From Rhodobacter maris (GTDB taxonomy: Bacteria > Pseudomonadota > Alphaproteobacteria > Rhodobacterales > Rhodobacteraceae): a stretch of 64,000 bases of DNA. Location of the stretch: contig NZ_OBMT01000003.1 of assembly GCF_900217815.1 (NCBI RefSeq), forward strand, positions 62,001 through 126,000. The letters run 5' to 3'. Position numbers and translations under genes: made by a program. Of the stretch, positions 17,170 through 25,939 are shown piece by piece (within the stretch, counting starts at the first letter, position 1; each line of letters starts with the position of its first letter). Under the pieces are notes generated by a model. It had not been told where the DNA came from, searched no databases, and was given only the letters and a program-made list of their open reading frames with translations.

Positions 17170-18561
17170 ATGCGCTATATCTCCACCCGGGGGCAGGCCC
17201 CGGTTCTGAGCTTTGCCGAGGCGATGTTGACGGGGCTCGCGCGCGACGGCGGCCTTTATGTGCCCGAATGGGTGCAGGCGATGAGCCCCGGGGAAATCGC
17301 CGATCTGGCCGGGCGCAGCTATGAAGAGGTGGCGTTTCGCGTGATGTCGCCCTTCGTCGGCGCGGCCTTCACCGAGGCGGAGTTGCGCGGCGCGATTGCA
17401 CGCGCCTATGCGGGCTTTGGCCATGTGGCGCGCGCGCCTCTGGTGCAGCTTGCGCCGGGGCATCATCTGCTTGAGCTCTTCCACGGCCCGACGCTGGCGT
17501 TCAAGGATTTCGCCATGCAGATCATCGGGCAGCTGTTCCAGATCGCGCTGGCAAAAGAGGGCAAGCGCATCACCATCGTCGGCGCCACCTCGGGCGACAC
17601 CGGCTCGGCGGCGATTGAGGCCTTCAAGGGGCTGGAAAACGTCGATGTCTTCATCCTGTTCCCGCATGGGCGCGTCTCGGAGGTGCAGCGCCGCCAGATG
17701 ACGACGCCCGCGGAGGCCAATGTCCATGCGCTCGCCCTCGATGGCACGTTTGATGATTGCCAGAACCGGCTCAAAGACATGTTCAACGACTTCGCCTTCC
17801 GCGACGAGGTGGGCCTTGCCGGGGTGAACTCGATCAACTGGGCGCGGGTGCTGGCGCAGGTCGTCTATTATTTCACCGCCGCCGTGGCGCTGGGCGCGCC
17901 CGGACGCAAGGTCAGCTTCACCGTGCCGACGGGGAACTTTGGCGATATTTTCGCGGGCTTCATCGCGCGCGAGATGGGGCTGCCGATCGAGCGGCTCGTC
18001 ATCGCCACGAACCAGAACGACATTCTGCACCGTTGCCTGACCACGGGCGATTACCGCATGGACGGGGTAAAACCCTCGATCTCGCCCTCGATGGATATCC
18101 AAATTTCCTCGAACTTCGAGCGCGCGCTGTTCTTTGCCTATGGCAAGGACGGGGCTGCGGTGACGCAACTGATGGAAGAGCTGAAAACACAAGGCGGGTT
18201 CAGCGTGTCTCAGGGCGCGCTTGAAGCGCTGCGCGAGATCTATGCCTCGGCCAGCGTCTCGGAGGCGGAAACATCCGAGACCATCGGGGCCGAACTGGCG
18301 CGCTCGGGCGAGCTTTTGTGCCCGCATTCGGCCGTTGGCGTGCGGGTGGGCCATGCGCATCTGAGCGCCCCCACCCCGATGATCACGCTCGCCACCGCTC
18401 ATCCGGCGAAATTCCCCGATGCGGTCGAGGCCGCCACCGGCATCCGCCCGGCGCTGCCCGAACGCATGGCGGATCTGTTCGCGCGCTCCGAGCGTGTGAC
18501 CCGCGTGCCCAATGACCTTGCGGCCCTTGAGGCGCTGATCCGGCAGGAGCGGCGCGCATGA
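17170..18561 (+). CDS. thrC: threonine synthase
   Basis: This 463-residue PLP enzyme converts O-phosphohomoserine to threonine. The N-terminus MRYISTRG and the PLP-Lys block GPTLAFKDFAMQIIGQLF are diagnostic of the long (E. coli/yeast-like) ThrC class. The phosphate-binding TIVGATSGDTGSAAIEA and the core TVPTGNFGDIFAGFIAREMGLP are present. The start at 17170 follows AAGGGCGACAG. It overlaps the M16 peptidase gene by four bases. The first enzyme of its branch (hom) is at 37972-39270. Confidence 0.97.
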   Translation: MRYISTRGQAPVLSFAEAMLTGLARDGGLYVPEWVQAMSPGEIADLAGRSYEEVAFRVMSPFVGAAFTEAELRGAIARAYAGFGHVARAPLVQLAPGHHLLELFHGPTLAFKDFAMQIIGQLFQIALAKEGKRITIVGATSGDTGSAAIEAFKGLENVDVFILFPHGRVSEVQRRQMTTPAEANVHALALDGTFDDCQNRLKDMFNDFAFRDEVGLAGVNSINWARVLAQVVYYFTAAVALGAPGRKVSFTVPTGNFGDIFAGFIAREMGLPIERLVIATNQNDILHRCLTTGDYRMDGVKPSISPSMDIQISSNFERALFFAYGKDGAAVTQLMEELKTQGGFSVSQGALEALREIYASASVSEAETSETIGAELARSGELLCPHSAVGVRVGHAHLSAPTPMITLATAHPAKFPDAVEAATGIRPALPERMADLFARSERVTRVPNDLAALEALIRQERRA

Positions 18562-19817
18562 TCGAACTGACCACGCTCGCCAACGGCCTGCGCATCGTCA
18601 CCGAGCGCATGCCGGGCCTCGCTTCGGCTTCGGTGGGCATCTGGGTGCAGGCCGGCGGGCGGCATGAACGTGTCGAGCAAAACGGGATCGCCCATTTTCT
18701 CGAACATATGGCCTTCAAGGGCACGAAAACCCGCTCGGCGCTGCAGATCGCCGAGGCGATCGAGGATGTGGGCGGCTATATCAACGCCTATACCTCGCGC
18801 GAGACCACGGCCTATTACGCCCGCGTGCTGGGCGCCGATGTCGGGCTGGCGCTCGATGTCATTTCCGACATCGTGCTCAACCCGGTGTTCGATGCGCGCG
18901 AGCTTGAAGTCGAACGCCATGTGATCTTGCAGGAGATCGGTCAGGCGCTCGACACGCCTGATGACATCATCTTCGACTGGCTGCAGGAAGCCGCCTATCC
19001 CGATCAGGCGATCGGGCGCACGATCCTTGGCCCCGCCGAGAATATCGAGCACTTCGGGCGCGCCGATCTCGCGCGCTTTGTGGCCGAGCATTACGGCCCT
19101 GACCAGATGATCCTCTCGGCGGCGGGGGCAGTTGATCACGGCGCGATCGTGAAACAGGCCGAGGCGATCTTTGGCGCGCTCAAACCCGTCGGCCTGCCGG
19201 ATGTGCAGCTTGCCCGCTGGTCCGGGCAGGAGCGGCGCGAGCTGAAGGATCTTGAGCAGGTGCATTTTGCGCTCGCCTTCGAGGGGCCGTGCTACCGCGA
19301 TGCCGATCTTTATACCGCGCAGGTCTATTCGACTGCGCTGGGCGGCGGCATGTCTTCGCGGCTGTTCCAGAAAATCCGCGAGGAGCGGGGGCTCTGTTAT
19401 TCGATCTTTGCTCAGGCCAGCGCCTATGACGATACCGGCATGGTGACGATTTACGCGGGCACCTCGGGCGAGGAAGTGGCGGATCTGTGCGGGCTGACGA
19501 TTGACGAGCTCAAGCGCGCCGCAGACGACATGACCGAGGCGGAGGTGGCGCGTGCCCGTGCGCAGATGAAGGCGGGGATGCTGATGGGGCTCGAAAGCCC
19601 GTCCTCCCGCGCCGAGCGGATGGCACGCAACCTCGCGATCTGGGGCCGGGTGCCCGGGCTTGATGAGGTCGCCGCGGAGATCGATGCGGTGAGCGTGGCT
19701 GCGGTGCGCGATTATGCGGGCCGGATGGTGGCAGGGGGGCACAATGCGCTCGCCCTCTATGGCCCGGCGGAAGCGGCGCCGGATCTCGCAGGGCTCAGGC
19801 GGAGGCTTGCCGCCTGA
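18558..19817 (+). CDS. M16 family zinc metallopeptidase (processing-peptidase-like)
   Basis: This 419-residue protein has the inverted zinc motif HXXEH in GIAHFLEHMAFKGT at about residues 48-52, with the downstream Glu in ARELEVERHVILQEIGQ. The C-terminal half has ALGGGMSSRLFQKIREERGLCYSI, typical of mitochondrial processing peptidase beta relatives. These bacterial single-chain proteins degrade or process peptides. No clear signal peptide is visible, so it is likely cytoplasmic. It is coupled by overlaps to thrC upstream and GNAT downstream. Confidence 0.93.
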   Translation: MIELTTLANGLRIVTERMPGLASASVGIWVQAGGRHERVEQNGIAHFLEHMAFKGTKTRSALQIAEAIEDVGGYINAYTSRETTAYYARVLGADVGLALDVISDIVLNPVFDARELEVERHVILQEIGQALDTPDDIIFDWLQEAAYPDQAIGRTILGPAENIEHFGRADLARFVAEHYGPDQMILSAAGAVDHGAIVKQAEAIFGALKPVGLPDVQLARWSGQERRELKDLEQVHFALAFEGPCYRDADLYTAQVYSTALGGGMSSRLFQKIREERGLCYSIFAQASAYDDTGMVTIYAGTSGEEVADLCGLTIDELKRAADDMTEAEVARARAQMKAGMLMGLESPSSRAERMARNLAIWGRVPGLDEVAAEIDAVSVAAVRDYAGRMVAGGHNALALYGPAEAAPDLAGLRRRLAA

Positions 19818-20401
19818 TGTTCCTGCGCCGCCGCAAGCCTCTGGTCGAGACCGAACGGCTGACGCTGCGGCTGCCCCTGCATGCCGATTATCGCGGCTGG
19901 GCGGCGCTCCGCACCGAGAGCCGGGAGTTTCTGGCGCAATGGGAGCCCGCCTGGTCGTCCGATCATCTCGGCCGCAAGGCCTTTGCAAACCGGGTTTACT
20001 GGGCGGCAAGGGCGGAAGCTGCGGGCACGGCGCTGCCCTTTTTTCTGATCGAGCGGCAATCGGGGGCGGTGCTGGGCGCGATCACGCTCGACAATATCCG
20101 GCGCGGCCCGGCGCAAGCGGGCACGCTCGGTTACTGGGTTGGTGCGCGCTATGCCCGGCAGGGCTATATGCGCGAAGCGATTGCGGCAGTGGTCGATTAT
20201 GCCTTCGGCCCGATGGATCTGAGCCGGATCGATGCCGCCTGCCTGCCCGAAAACGCCGCCTCGCGCGGGGTGCTGGAAAAATCCGGGTTCAAATACGAGG
20301 GCGTGGCGCAGAGCTATCTGCAGATCAACGGGCGCTGGCGCAACCATGTGCTTTACGCCAATCTGCGCGCAGACCGGCGGGGTCGAACCGATATCGGCTG
20401 A
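19817..20401 (+). CDS. GNAT family N-acetyltransferase, RimJ/RimL type
   Basis: This 194-residue protein begins RRKPLVETERLTLRLP, the usual start of RimJ/RimL-type acetyltransferases. It has the acetyl-CoA motif YWVGARYARQGYMREAIAAVVDYAFG and the C-terminal ENAASRGVLEKSGFKYEGVAQSYLQINGRWRNHVLY. That pattern matches ribosomal-protein alanine N-acetyltransferases, so S5 or another protein N-terminus is a likely substrate. Its ATG shares the last base of the peptidase stop. Confidence 0.88.
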   Translation: MFLRRRKPLVETERLTLRLPLHADYRGWAALRTESREFLAQWEPAWSSDHLGRKAFANRVYWAARAEAAGTALPFFLIERQSGAVLGAITLDNIRRGPAQAGTLGYWVGARYARQGYMREAIAAVVDYAFGPMDLSRIDAACLPENAASRGVLEKSGFKYEGVAQSYLQINGRWRNHVLYANLRADRRGRTDIG

Positions 20402-20464
20402 GCGGGGCGGGGCTGCTCCGGCATCGCTGCCCCGGGACAGTTGGACAAAGTCGAAAGGAAAGCG

Positions 20465-21868
20465 ATGCTCAATCCGGCCGATGATCTGTTCATCCGCACT
20501 CTGGGCGAGGCGGTGCCGGGGCTCTGGCTGGGTGCGGCCGAGCCGCGGTATCTGGAAGAGCCGCGCGGGCGCTGGAGAGGGCAGGCGGGCGTGCTGGCGC
20601 GGCCCGAGAGCACGGCACAGGTCTCGGCCCTTTTGGCGTTCTGCCATGCCCGGCGGGTCGGCGTCGTGCCCTTTGGCGGCGGCACCGGGCTTGTGGGTGG
20701 GCAGGTGCTCTCCGAAGGGCCCGCGCCGGTGCTCCTGAGCCTCGAGCGGATGGCGGCGCTGCGCGCGATCGACGCGCAGAGCCTTGTGATCGAGGCGGGC
20801 GCGACGTTGCAGGCGGTGCATGAGCAGGCAGAGGTCGCCGGGCGACGCTTTCCGCTCACGCTGGCGAGCCAGGGCTCGGCGCAGATCGGCGGGTGCCTCG
20901 CCACCAATGCGGGCGGGGTGAATGTGTTGCGCTACGGCAATGCGCGCGCGCTCTGCCTTGGGCTCGAAGTGGTGCTGGCGGATGGCACGATCTGGCACGG
21001 GCTGAAACGTCTCGCCAAGGACAATACCGGTTACGATTTGCGCGATCTGATGATCGGCGCCGAGGGCAGCCTTGGCGTGATCACCGCGGCAAGCCTGAAG
21101 CTCGTCGAGCCGCCCGCCGTCGAGGGCACGGCGGTTTTTGCGGTCGCCTCGCCGCAGGCGGCGGTCGAGCTTCTCGGGATCGCGCAGGCGCAGCTTGCGG
21201 GCTGCGTGAGCGCTTTTGAACTGATTTCAGGGCAGGGGCTTGCCTTTTTGCGCGCTGTCGGGCCGGAAGTGAGCCTGCCCTTCGCGGCGGACCCTGACTG
21301 GTCGGTTCTGATCGAATTGGGCTTGCCCGAGGGCATGGAGGCAGAGGCCGCCTTTGGTGCGCTTTACGAGGCGGCGGGGGCGCGGGTGTCTGATGCCGTG
21401 ATCGCGCAATCGCAGGCGCAGCGCGCGCGCCTGTGGCAGATGCGCGAGTCGATCCCGCTGGCGAACCGCCGCATCGGCGCGATTTCAAGCCATGACATCG
21501 CCGTGCCGGTGGCCGAGATCCCGGCCTTCATCCGCGAGGCGGGGGCGATGCTGGCCGGGATGGGGGATTACCGGATCAACTGTTTTGGCCATGTTGGTGA
21601 CGGCAATCTGCATTTCAACGCTTTCCCGGCTGAGGGGCGCACTCGGGCCGAATATGACGATGAGCGCCATGCGGTGATGGAAGCAGTGCACCGGCTGGTG
21701 GTGGAGCGGTTCGACGGCTCGATTTCGGCCGAACACGGCATCGGGCGGCTCAAAGTGGGCGAGCTTGCCCGCACCGCGGATCCGGCGAAGCTCACGATGA
21801 TGCGGGCGGTGAAAGCGGCGCTCGACCCGCGGGGGATTCTCAATCCCGGCGTGATCCTGCCCACCTGA
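20465..21868 (+). CDS. FAD-binding 2-hydroxyacid dehydrogenase (GlcD/D2HGDH family)
   Basis: This 467-residue flavoprotein has a PCMH-type FAD domain: VVPFGGGTGLVGG, ASQGSAQIGGCLATNAGG, LKRLAKDNTGYDLRDLMIGAEGSLGVIT. The C-terminal oxidase domain has CFGHVGDGNLHFNAF and GSISAEHGIGRLKVGEL, whose His residues form the metal/substrate site of D-lactate and D-2-hydroxyglutarate dehydrogenases. It probably oxidises a D-2-hydroxyacid, with electrons going to an ETF or quinone. The ATG at 20465 follows AAAGGAAA. An earlier in-frame TTG at 20441 has no RBS. Confidence 0.88.
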   Translation: MLNPADDLFIRTLGEAVPGLWLGAAEPRYLEEPRGRWRGQAGVLARPESTAQVSALLAFCHARRVGVVPFGGGTGLVGGQVLSEGPAPVLLSLERMAALRAIDAQSLVIEAGATLQAVHEQAEVAGRRFPLTLASQGSAQIGGCLATNAGGVNVLRYGNARALCLGLEVVLADGTIWHGLKRLAKDNTGYDLRDLMIGAEGSLGVITAASLKLVEPPAVEGTAVFAVASPQAAVELLGIAQAQLAGCVSAFELISGQGLAFLRAVGPEVSLPFAADPDWSVLIELGLPEGMEAEAAFGALYEAAGARVSDAVIAQSQAQRARLWQMRESIPLANRRIGAISSHDIAVPVAEIPAFIREAGAMLAGMGDYRINCFGHVGDGNLHFNAFPAEGRTRAEYDDERHAVMEAVHRLVVERFDGSISAEHGIGRLKVGELARTADPAKLTMMRAVKAALDPRGILNPGVILPT

Positions 21869-21918
21869 GATCCAGGGTGGCCAATATAAGGCATTGATGA
21901 CATGGGTGGAAAATAGGT

Positions 21919-21955
21919 GCGCCCTGCCGGGGGCGGCAGGGCGCTGCTCTATTGG
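21919..21955. terminator. hairpin terminator between convergent genes
   Basis: GCGCCCTGCC at 21919-21928 pairs with GGCAGGGCGC at 21935-21944 around a six-base loop, followed by TGCTCTATT. It lies between the dehydrogenase and the convergent DUF1444 gene and is suited to stop transcription from the dehydrogenase side. Confidence 0.65.
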
Positions 21956-22100
21956 TTCACGTGTTTGCAAGCAGCCGAACCATCAGGCACGTTTTGAGTA
22001 GCGCGATTCGGGTTATGAAAAGATTAACGCGATTCACCCCATTTTGAGTAAGCCGCGGATTTTGGGGCCCTATGCCCCGGGGAAGCCGCGCGCTGTTGCC

Positions 22101-22940
22101 TCAGGGGGGTGACAGGACGGCCCAGGCCTGACCGGTCCAGCGAAACACCTGATCGGAGACCGGGTAGGGGTTGGCCTGCTGCATCGCCCGGGCAAAAGCC
22201 GCGAGATCCGCCGCGGCCTCGGGGGTGCCGCTCGTATCCACCACCACTGTATCGCGGTTTGGTACCACCATGATCGGCGGGCCCTGATCCTCGGCGAAGC
22301 GGCGCCAGAGTTCGTTATCGAGCAGAAGCGAGCTTTCGTATGTACCGTCGAGCACAAGCGCCCAGCGCTGCGTGCCGAGCGGCTCGAACCGCGTCTTGTG
22401 GGTGGCGAGATTGGCAAGTGCGGCTTTCGTGGCGGACGCACCATCGAGCCCGGCGCCCTTGAGCCGCTCGGGGGTGACGTAAGCCGTGCTCGAAGCGCGG
22501 TCCTCGACCAGATAGATCGAGAGTCCCGCCGCCCAGGGAACTGCGGCGATCTTGCGCGCTTCGGGCAGATGCTCGGCGAAAGTCGAGGGGCGCAGGATCG
22601 GCAGCAGTCGGGCAGGGTCGAGCACGCCGCCCTCAAGTGCCACGAGATCGTCGAAGGCGGCAAGATAGGCATCAAGCATCTCTTGTCGCTCGGCATCGGT
22701 CATAGCCCCCTGCATCGCCATGAAAAGGTTGTGCGGGTCGGCAACGAGCTGGGTGCCCTTCCAGGTGAGAAAGAGCCGGTGCGCCGAGGGATCGGGGCGG
22801 ATTTCGGTCGCATCGCCGGTGGCGGCAACGGCATTTTGCAGCACGACGAGCAGCGCATCGAGGCTTTGCGGGCGGGCGATATCGGCCGCGGCCGGGCCCG
22901 CCGCGAGCATCAGGGCGAGCGCGAGCCCGCCCCGTCGCAT
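22101..22940 (-). CDS. DUF1444/UPF0354 (YtpQ-like) protein with signal peptide
   Basis: This 279-residue protein starts [22 protein letters not shown], a signal peptide with an AxA cleavage site, so it is exported. The later blocks LDGTYESSLLLDNELWRRFAED and VVPNRDTVVV match the UPF0354/DUF1444 family, which is normally cytoplasmic in Firmicutes and has no known function. I chose the ATG at 22940 because it overlaps the apt stop and begins the signal peptide directly. An in-frame ATG at 22961 would add seven charged residues. It is the last gene of the mtnP-apt operon. Confidence 0.75.
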   Translation of the reverse strand: MRRGGLALALMLAAGPAAADIARPQSLDALLVVLQNAVAATGDATEIRPDPSAHRLFLTWKGTQLVADPHNLFMAMQGAMTDAERQEMLDAYLAAFDDLVALEGGVLDPARLLPILRPSTFAEHLPEARKIAAVPWAAGLSIYLVEDRASSTAYVTPERLKGAGLDGASATKAALANLATHKTRFEPLGTQRWALVLDGTYESSLLLDNELWRRFAEDQGPPIMVVPNRDTVVVDTSGTPEAAADLAAFARAMQQANPYPVSDQVFRWTGQAWAVLSPP

Positions 22941-23473
22941 CACGCGCCCTCGAACTCGCATAGCACGTTCACGTCCATGCCGAGGCCCTCAAGCAGTTTG
23001 CGGCCGCCCAGTTCGGGCAGATCGACGATGAAGGAGCAGCCGACAATATCGCCGCCGAGCCGCTCGACGAGCTGGATCGCCGCGCCGCAGGTGCCCCCCG
23101 TCGCGAGCAGGTCATCGACGATCAGCACCTTCTCGCCCGCCTGGATCGCATCGTCATGGAGCTCCATGATCGCCTCGCCATATTCGAGCTTGTAGGCTTG
23201 GCTGATGGTCTGGCCCGGCAGCTTGCCTTTTTTGCGGATCGGCACGAAGCCCTTGGAGAGCTGGTGCGCGATGGCGCCGCCCAGAATGAAGCCGCGCGCC
23301 TCGAGCCCCACCACCTTGTCGATCTTCTCGCCCGCCCAGGGGTGCAGAAGCTGGTCGATCGCCATGCGGAAGCCGCGCGGGTCGGCAAAGAGCGTGGTGA
23401 CATCGCGGAACATGATCCCCTCATGCGGGAAATCGGCGATGGTGCGGATGTAATCCTTGACGGTCTTCATCAT
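22940..23473 (-). CDS. apt: adenine phosphoribosyltransferase
   Basis: This 177-residue enzyme makes AMP from adenine and PRPP. The N-terminal [38 protein letters not shown] and the PRPP-binding loop [13 protein letters not shown] are typical. It sits directly after mtnP, which releases adenine from methylthioadenosine, so the two form an adenine salvage unit. The mtnP stop and apt start are adjacent. The first two codons are both ATG, so the start may be 23473 or 23470. Confidence 0.97.
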   Translation of the reverse strand: MMKTVKDYIRTIADFPHEGIMFRDVTTLFADPRGFRMAIDQLLHPWAGEKIDKVVGLEARGFILGGAIAHQLSKGFVPIRKKGKLPGQTISQAYKLEYGEAIMELHDDAIQAGEKVLIVDDLLATGGTCGAAIQLVERLGGDIVGCSFIVDLPELGGRKLLEGLGMDVNVLCEFEGA

Positions 23474-24352
23474 TCAGCCTTTCAGGACGCGGCCCATCAC
23501 GGGCATCAGACGGGCGATCACTTCGGGGTCGCGTTTGGCGGGCGCGGTCATGATCGCGCCATCGAGGGCATGGGTGCAGCCCTTCGCACAGGTCTCGGCC
23601 GGGCCCTTGAGCAGCGCGGGGAGCGCAGCCACAAGATTGCGCGCCTTGTCGGCATTGGCGATCGCGGTGGCCACCACCTGCGCCACATCCACGGCATCAT
23701 GATCCGGGTGCCAGCAATCGAAATCCGTCACCATCGCCACGCAGGCGTAGCACATCTCCGCTTCGCGGGCGAGTTTGGCCTCGGGCATGCCGGTCATGCC
23801 GATCACATCGGCATGCCAGGAGCGGTAAAGCTCGCTTTCGGCCTGGGTGGAAAATTGCGGACCCTCCATCGCCACATAGGTGCCGCCCGCGTGGACTGTC
23901 ACACCGATCTTGCGCGCCGCCTCGGCGCAAAGCGCGGAGAGCCGGGCACAGGTCGGATGGGCCACCGAGACATGGCCCACGAGCCCGGTGTCAAAAAAGC
24001 TCTTGGCGCGGGCAAAAGTGCGGTCGATATATTGATCGACCACGACAAAATCGCCCGGCGCGTAATCTTCGCGCAGCGAGCCCACGGCGGAGACGGCGAC
24101 GAGATCGGTCACCCCCATCATCTTCATCGCGGCAATATTGGCACGGTACGGCACGCTTGTTGGCGTGAAGCGGTGGCCGCGGCCGTGACGCGGCAGGAAC
24201 ACCATTTTCACGCCATCATAATAGCCGACGAGCAGTTCATCCGAGGGCGCGCCAAAGGTGGTTTCGACCGCCTGCCATGTTGCCCCTTCGAGCCCGGCGA
24301 TGTCATAGACACCCGAGCCCCCGATCACCCCGATCACCCGTTCTGCAGTCAT
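23474..24352 (-). CDS. mtnP: S-methyl-5'-thioadenosine phosphorylase
   Basis: This 292-residue phosphorylase splits methylthioadenosine from polyamine and SAM metabolism into adenine and methylthioribose-1-phosphate. It has IGVIGGSGVYD at the N-terminus, FLPRHGRGHRFTPT, the phosphate/purine site TYVAMEGPQFSTQAES, and GMTGMPEAKLAREAEMCYA followed by VTDFDCWH. The start at 24352 follows GGAAGG in complement at 24355-24360. The adenine product feeds the apt enzyme encoded next to it. Confidence 0.95.
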   Translation of the reverse strand: MTAERVIGVIGGSGVYDIAGLEGATWQAVETTFGAPSDELLVGYYDGVKMVFLPRHGRGHRFTPTSVPYRANIAAMKMMGVTDLVAVSAVGSLREDYAPGDFVVVDQYIDRTFARAKSFFDTGLVGHVSVAHPTCARLSALCAEAARKIGVTVHAGGTYVAMEGPQFSTQAESELYRSWHADVIGMTGMPEAKLAREAEMCYACVAMVTDFDCWHPDHDAVDVAQVVATAIANADKARNLVAALPALLKGPAETCAKGCTHALDGAIMTAPAKRDPEVIARLMPVMGRVLKG

Positions 24353-24478
24353 GGCCTTCCTCTCGCGCTTGCTTGTGCGGCGGGCCGAGATTAGGCCGGG
24401 GGGCGCGCGGTGGAAAGGGCATAGACCCTTTGCACTCCGCGTCATATTTTCACCCGCCGGAAGAACTGGGAGAGCGTG

Positions 24479-25351
24479 ATGGAAAACCTGCGCGGCGCGG
24501 GGCTGATGGTGCTCGCGATGGGGCTCTTTGCGCTTGAGGACATGTTCGTCAAGCGGGCGACGGGGGCTTTGCCGGTGGGGGAGGTGCTGATCCTGTTCGG
24601 GCTCGGCGGCACGGCGGTCTTTGCATCGCTTGCCCTCGGCGCGGGCCAAGGTATCTGGCACCGCGCCGTGGCGAGCCGGCTCATGCTGCTCAAGGCGGCT
24701 TTCGAGATCACCGGGCGGCTCGGCTATACGCTCGGCATCGCGCTGACACCGCTTTCCAACGCCTCGGCGATCTTGCAGGCGACCCCGCTTGTCGTGGTGG
24801 CGGGAGCAGCGCTCCTGTTTCGCGAGAAAGTCGGCCCGCGGCGCTGGGCGGCGATCGCGGTCGGATTTGTCGGGGTTCTGGTGATCTTGCGGCCGGGACT
24901 CGAAGGGTTCGTGCCCGCCGCGCTCTGGACCGTGCTGGGCCTTTTGGGCTTTGCCGGGCGCGACCTCGCAACCCGGGCCGCGCCGAAGGTGCTGACGAAC
25001 TTCCAGCTTGGCATCTACGGCTTTGCCGCGCTTGTGCCCGCGGGCGCGATCATTCTTGCGGTGACGGGCGGTGCTGCCCCGCCGCACCCGGACGCGCTTT
25101 GGCCGATTGCGGGGGCCGTGGCTGTGGGCGTCGCGGCTTATTGGGCGCTCACCGCGGCGATGCGGATGGGTGACGTTTCCGTGATCACGCCGTTTCGCTA
25201 CACCCGGCTCGTCTTCGCGCTCATTCTCGGCGTGCTTGTCTTTGGTGAGCGGCCCGATGCGGCCACGCTGGCAGGGGCAGCGTTGGTGGTTGCTTCCGGG
25301 GTCTATACGCTTTTGCGCTCTGCCCGGAACCAGCGCCAAAGCCCACGTTAG
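24479..25351 (+). CDS. DMT superfamily (EamA) transporter
   Basis: This 290-residue protein has ten predicted membrane segments arranged as two EamA repeats. The first repeat ends at PLVVVAGAALLFREKVGPRRWAAIAVGFVGVLVIL. The second ends at RLVFALILGVLVFGERPDAATLAGAALVVASGVY. Relatives export amino acids or metabolites; the substrate is not evident. An ATG at 24479 follows GGGAGAGCG. The gene's 3' end overlaps, in a different frame, the broken edge of an old integrase, so a deletion junction lies right behind it. The protein itself appears full length. Confidence 0.88.
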   Translation: MENLRGAGLMVLAMGLFALEDMFVKRATGALPVGEVLILFGLGGTAVFASLALGAGQGIWHRAVASRLMLLKAAFEITGRLGYTLGIALTPLSNASAILQATPLVVVAGAALLFREKVGPRRWAAIAVGFVGVLVILRPGLEGFVPAALWTVLGLLGFAGRDLATRAAPKVLTNFQLGIYGFAALVPAGAIILAVTGGAAPPHPDALWPIAGAVAVGVAAYWALTAAMRMGDVSVITPFRYTRLVFALILGVLVFGERPDAATLAGAALVVASGVYTLLRSARNQRQSPR

Positions 25352-25560
25352 CACATGGCCCGCGCAAGAGCCACTTGACGGCAATTGCCGAAGCGGGCGG
25401 ATCTGCGCATGCGATCATGGCGTGGGGCGGTCACCAGACCCTTGCCGAGGCAGAGCGCTATACCCGCGCGGCGGTTCGAAAGCGGCTTGTGATGGGTGCG
25501 GAACAGACAGGGAACGTTGTGCCACCCTCTCGCCTTGATACAAAAACGGCGAAAAAGTGA
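25345..25560 (+). pseudogene. C-terminal remnant of a tyrosine recombinase from an older island
   Basis: In one frame this stretch encodes TLAHGPRKSHLTAIAEAGGS, then AIMAWGGHQTLAEAERYTRAAVRKR and a short tail ending at TGA 25558-25560. These are the last catalytic boxes of a phage-type integrase: HxxR (HGPRK), the second His in GGH, and the nucleophile Tyr in ERYTR. The N-terminal three quarters, including the first catalytic Arg, are missing. The stop is 24 bases before the left att repeat, the same layout as the intact integrase and the right repeat, so it is probably left over from an earlier insertion at the same tRNA. Confidence 0.75.
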
Positions 25561-25584
25561 ATGTATTCAGTGCAATTTTTGGAA

Positions 25585-25602
25585 GGTGGCAGCCCGTAGG
25601 GG
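25585..25602. repeat. attL, left copy of the 18-bp att core
   Basis: This is identical over 18 bases to 34771-34788. The match stops abruptly on both sides. It corresponds to the last 16 bases of the tRNA-Glu gene (CCA end plus acceptor strand) and two flanking bases. A GTG within it (25586-25588) is in frame with the next reading frame. Confidence 0.85.
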
Positions 25603-25939
25603 GCACACCTTTCCCAATGAAATCAATTTCCCGGCACGTCCAACTGCGCGCCAAACACCCATTGAACGGAAAGGGGAAATTCCCCAAACGTCCAACGGAA
25701 AAGCGCCCCAAAATCCGATCCAAGCCCTCGCCAAAGACAGCCACAAGCGCGCCGCTAAGCTTCTCGGTTATGGTCTGATCCTCGACACGCCCGAAGCGTG
25801 GCAGGCGGTGGCAAGCGTCTGGGCTGCACGGCTGACCACGGGCGAGCGCGCCGCAATCCTGATTGCCGCGCTGCATTCTCTGCACCCGGAACAAGCCGAA
25901 GTGATCTGCGCCCATGCGTTTAGCGGGGGTGCGGCATGA
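25586..25939 (+). CDS. first gene of the replication operon, reading frame crosses the att core
   Basis: The frame ending at 25939 overlaps the ATPase ATG (ATGA), which supports it being translated. Its C-terminal half (AAKLLGYGLILDTPEAWQAV, then WAARLTTGERAAILIAALHS) looks like a folded helical protein, but I do not recognise a family. In the integrated state there is no good ATG. The GTG at 25586 lies inside attL without a spaced RBS, and a GTG at 25496 lies in the old integrase. In the excised circle the frame continues upstream to an ATG at 34757, giving 122 residues beginning MLRIVVAARRG. The start is therefore uncertain. Confidence 0.45.
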   Translation: MAARRGHTFPNEINFPARPTARQTPIERKGEIPQTSNGKAPQNPIQALAKDSHKRAAKLLGYGLILDTPEAWQAVASVWAARLTTGERAAILIAALHSLHPEQAEVICAHAFSGGAA

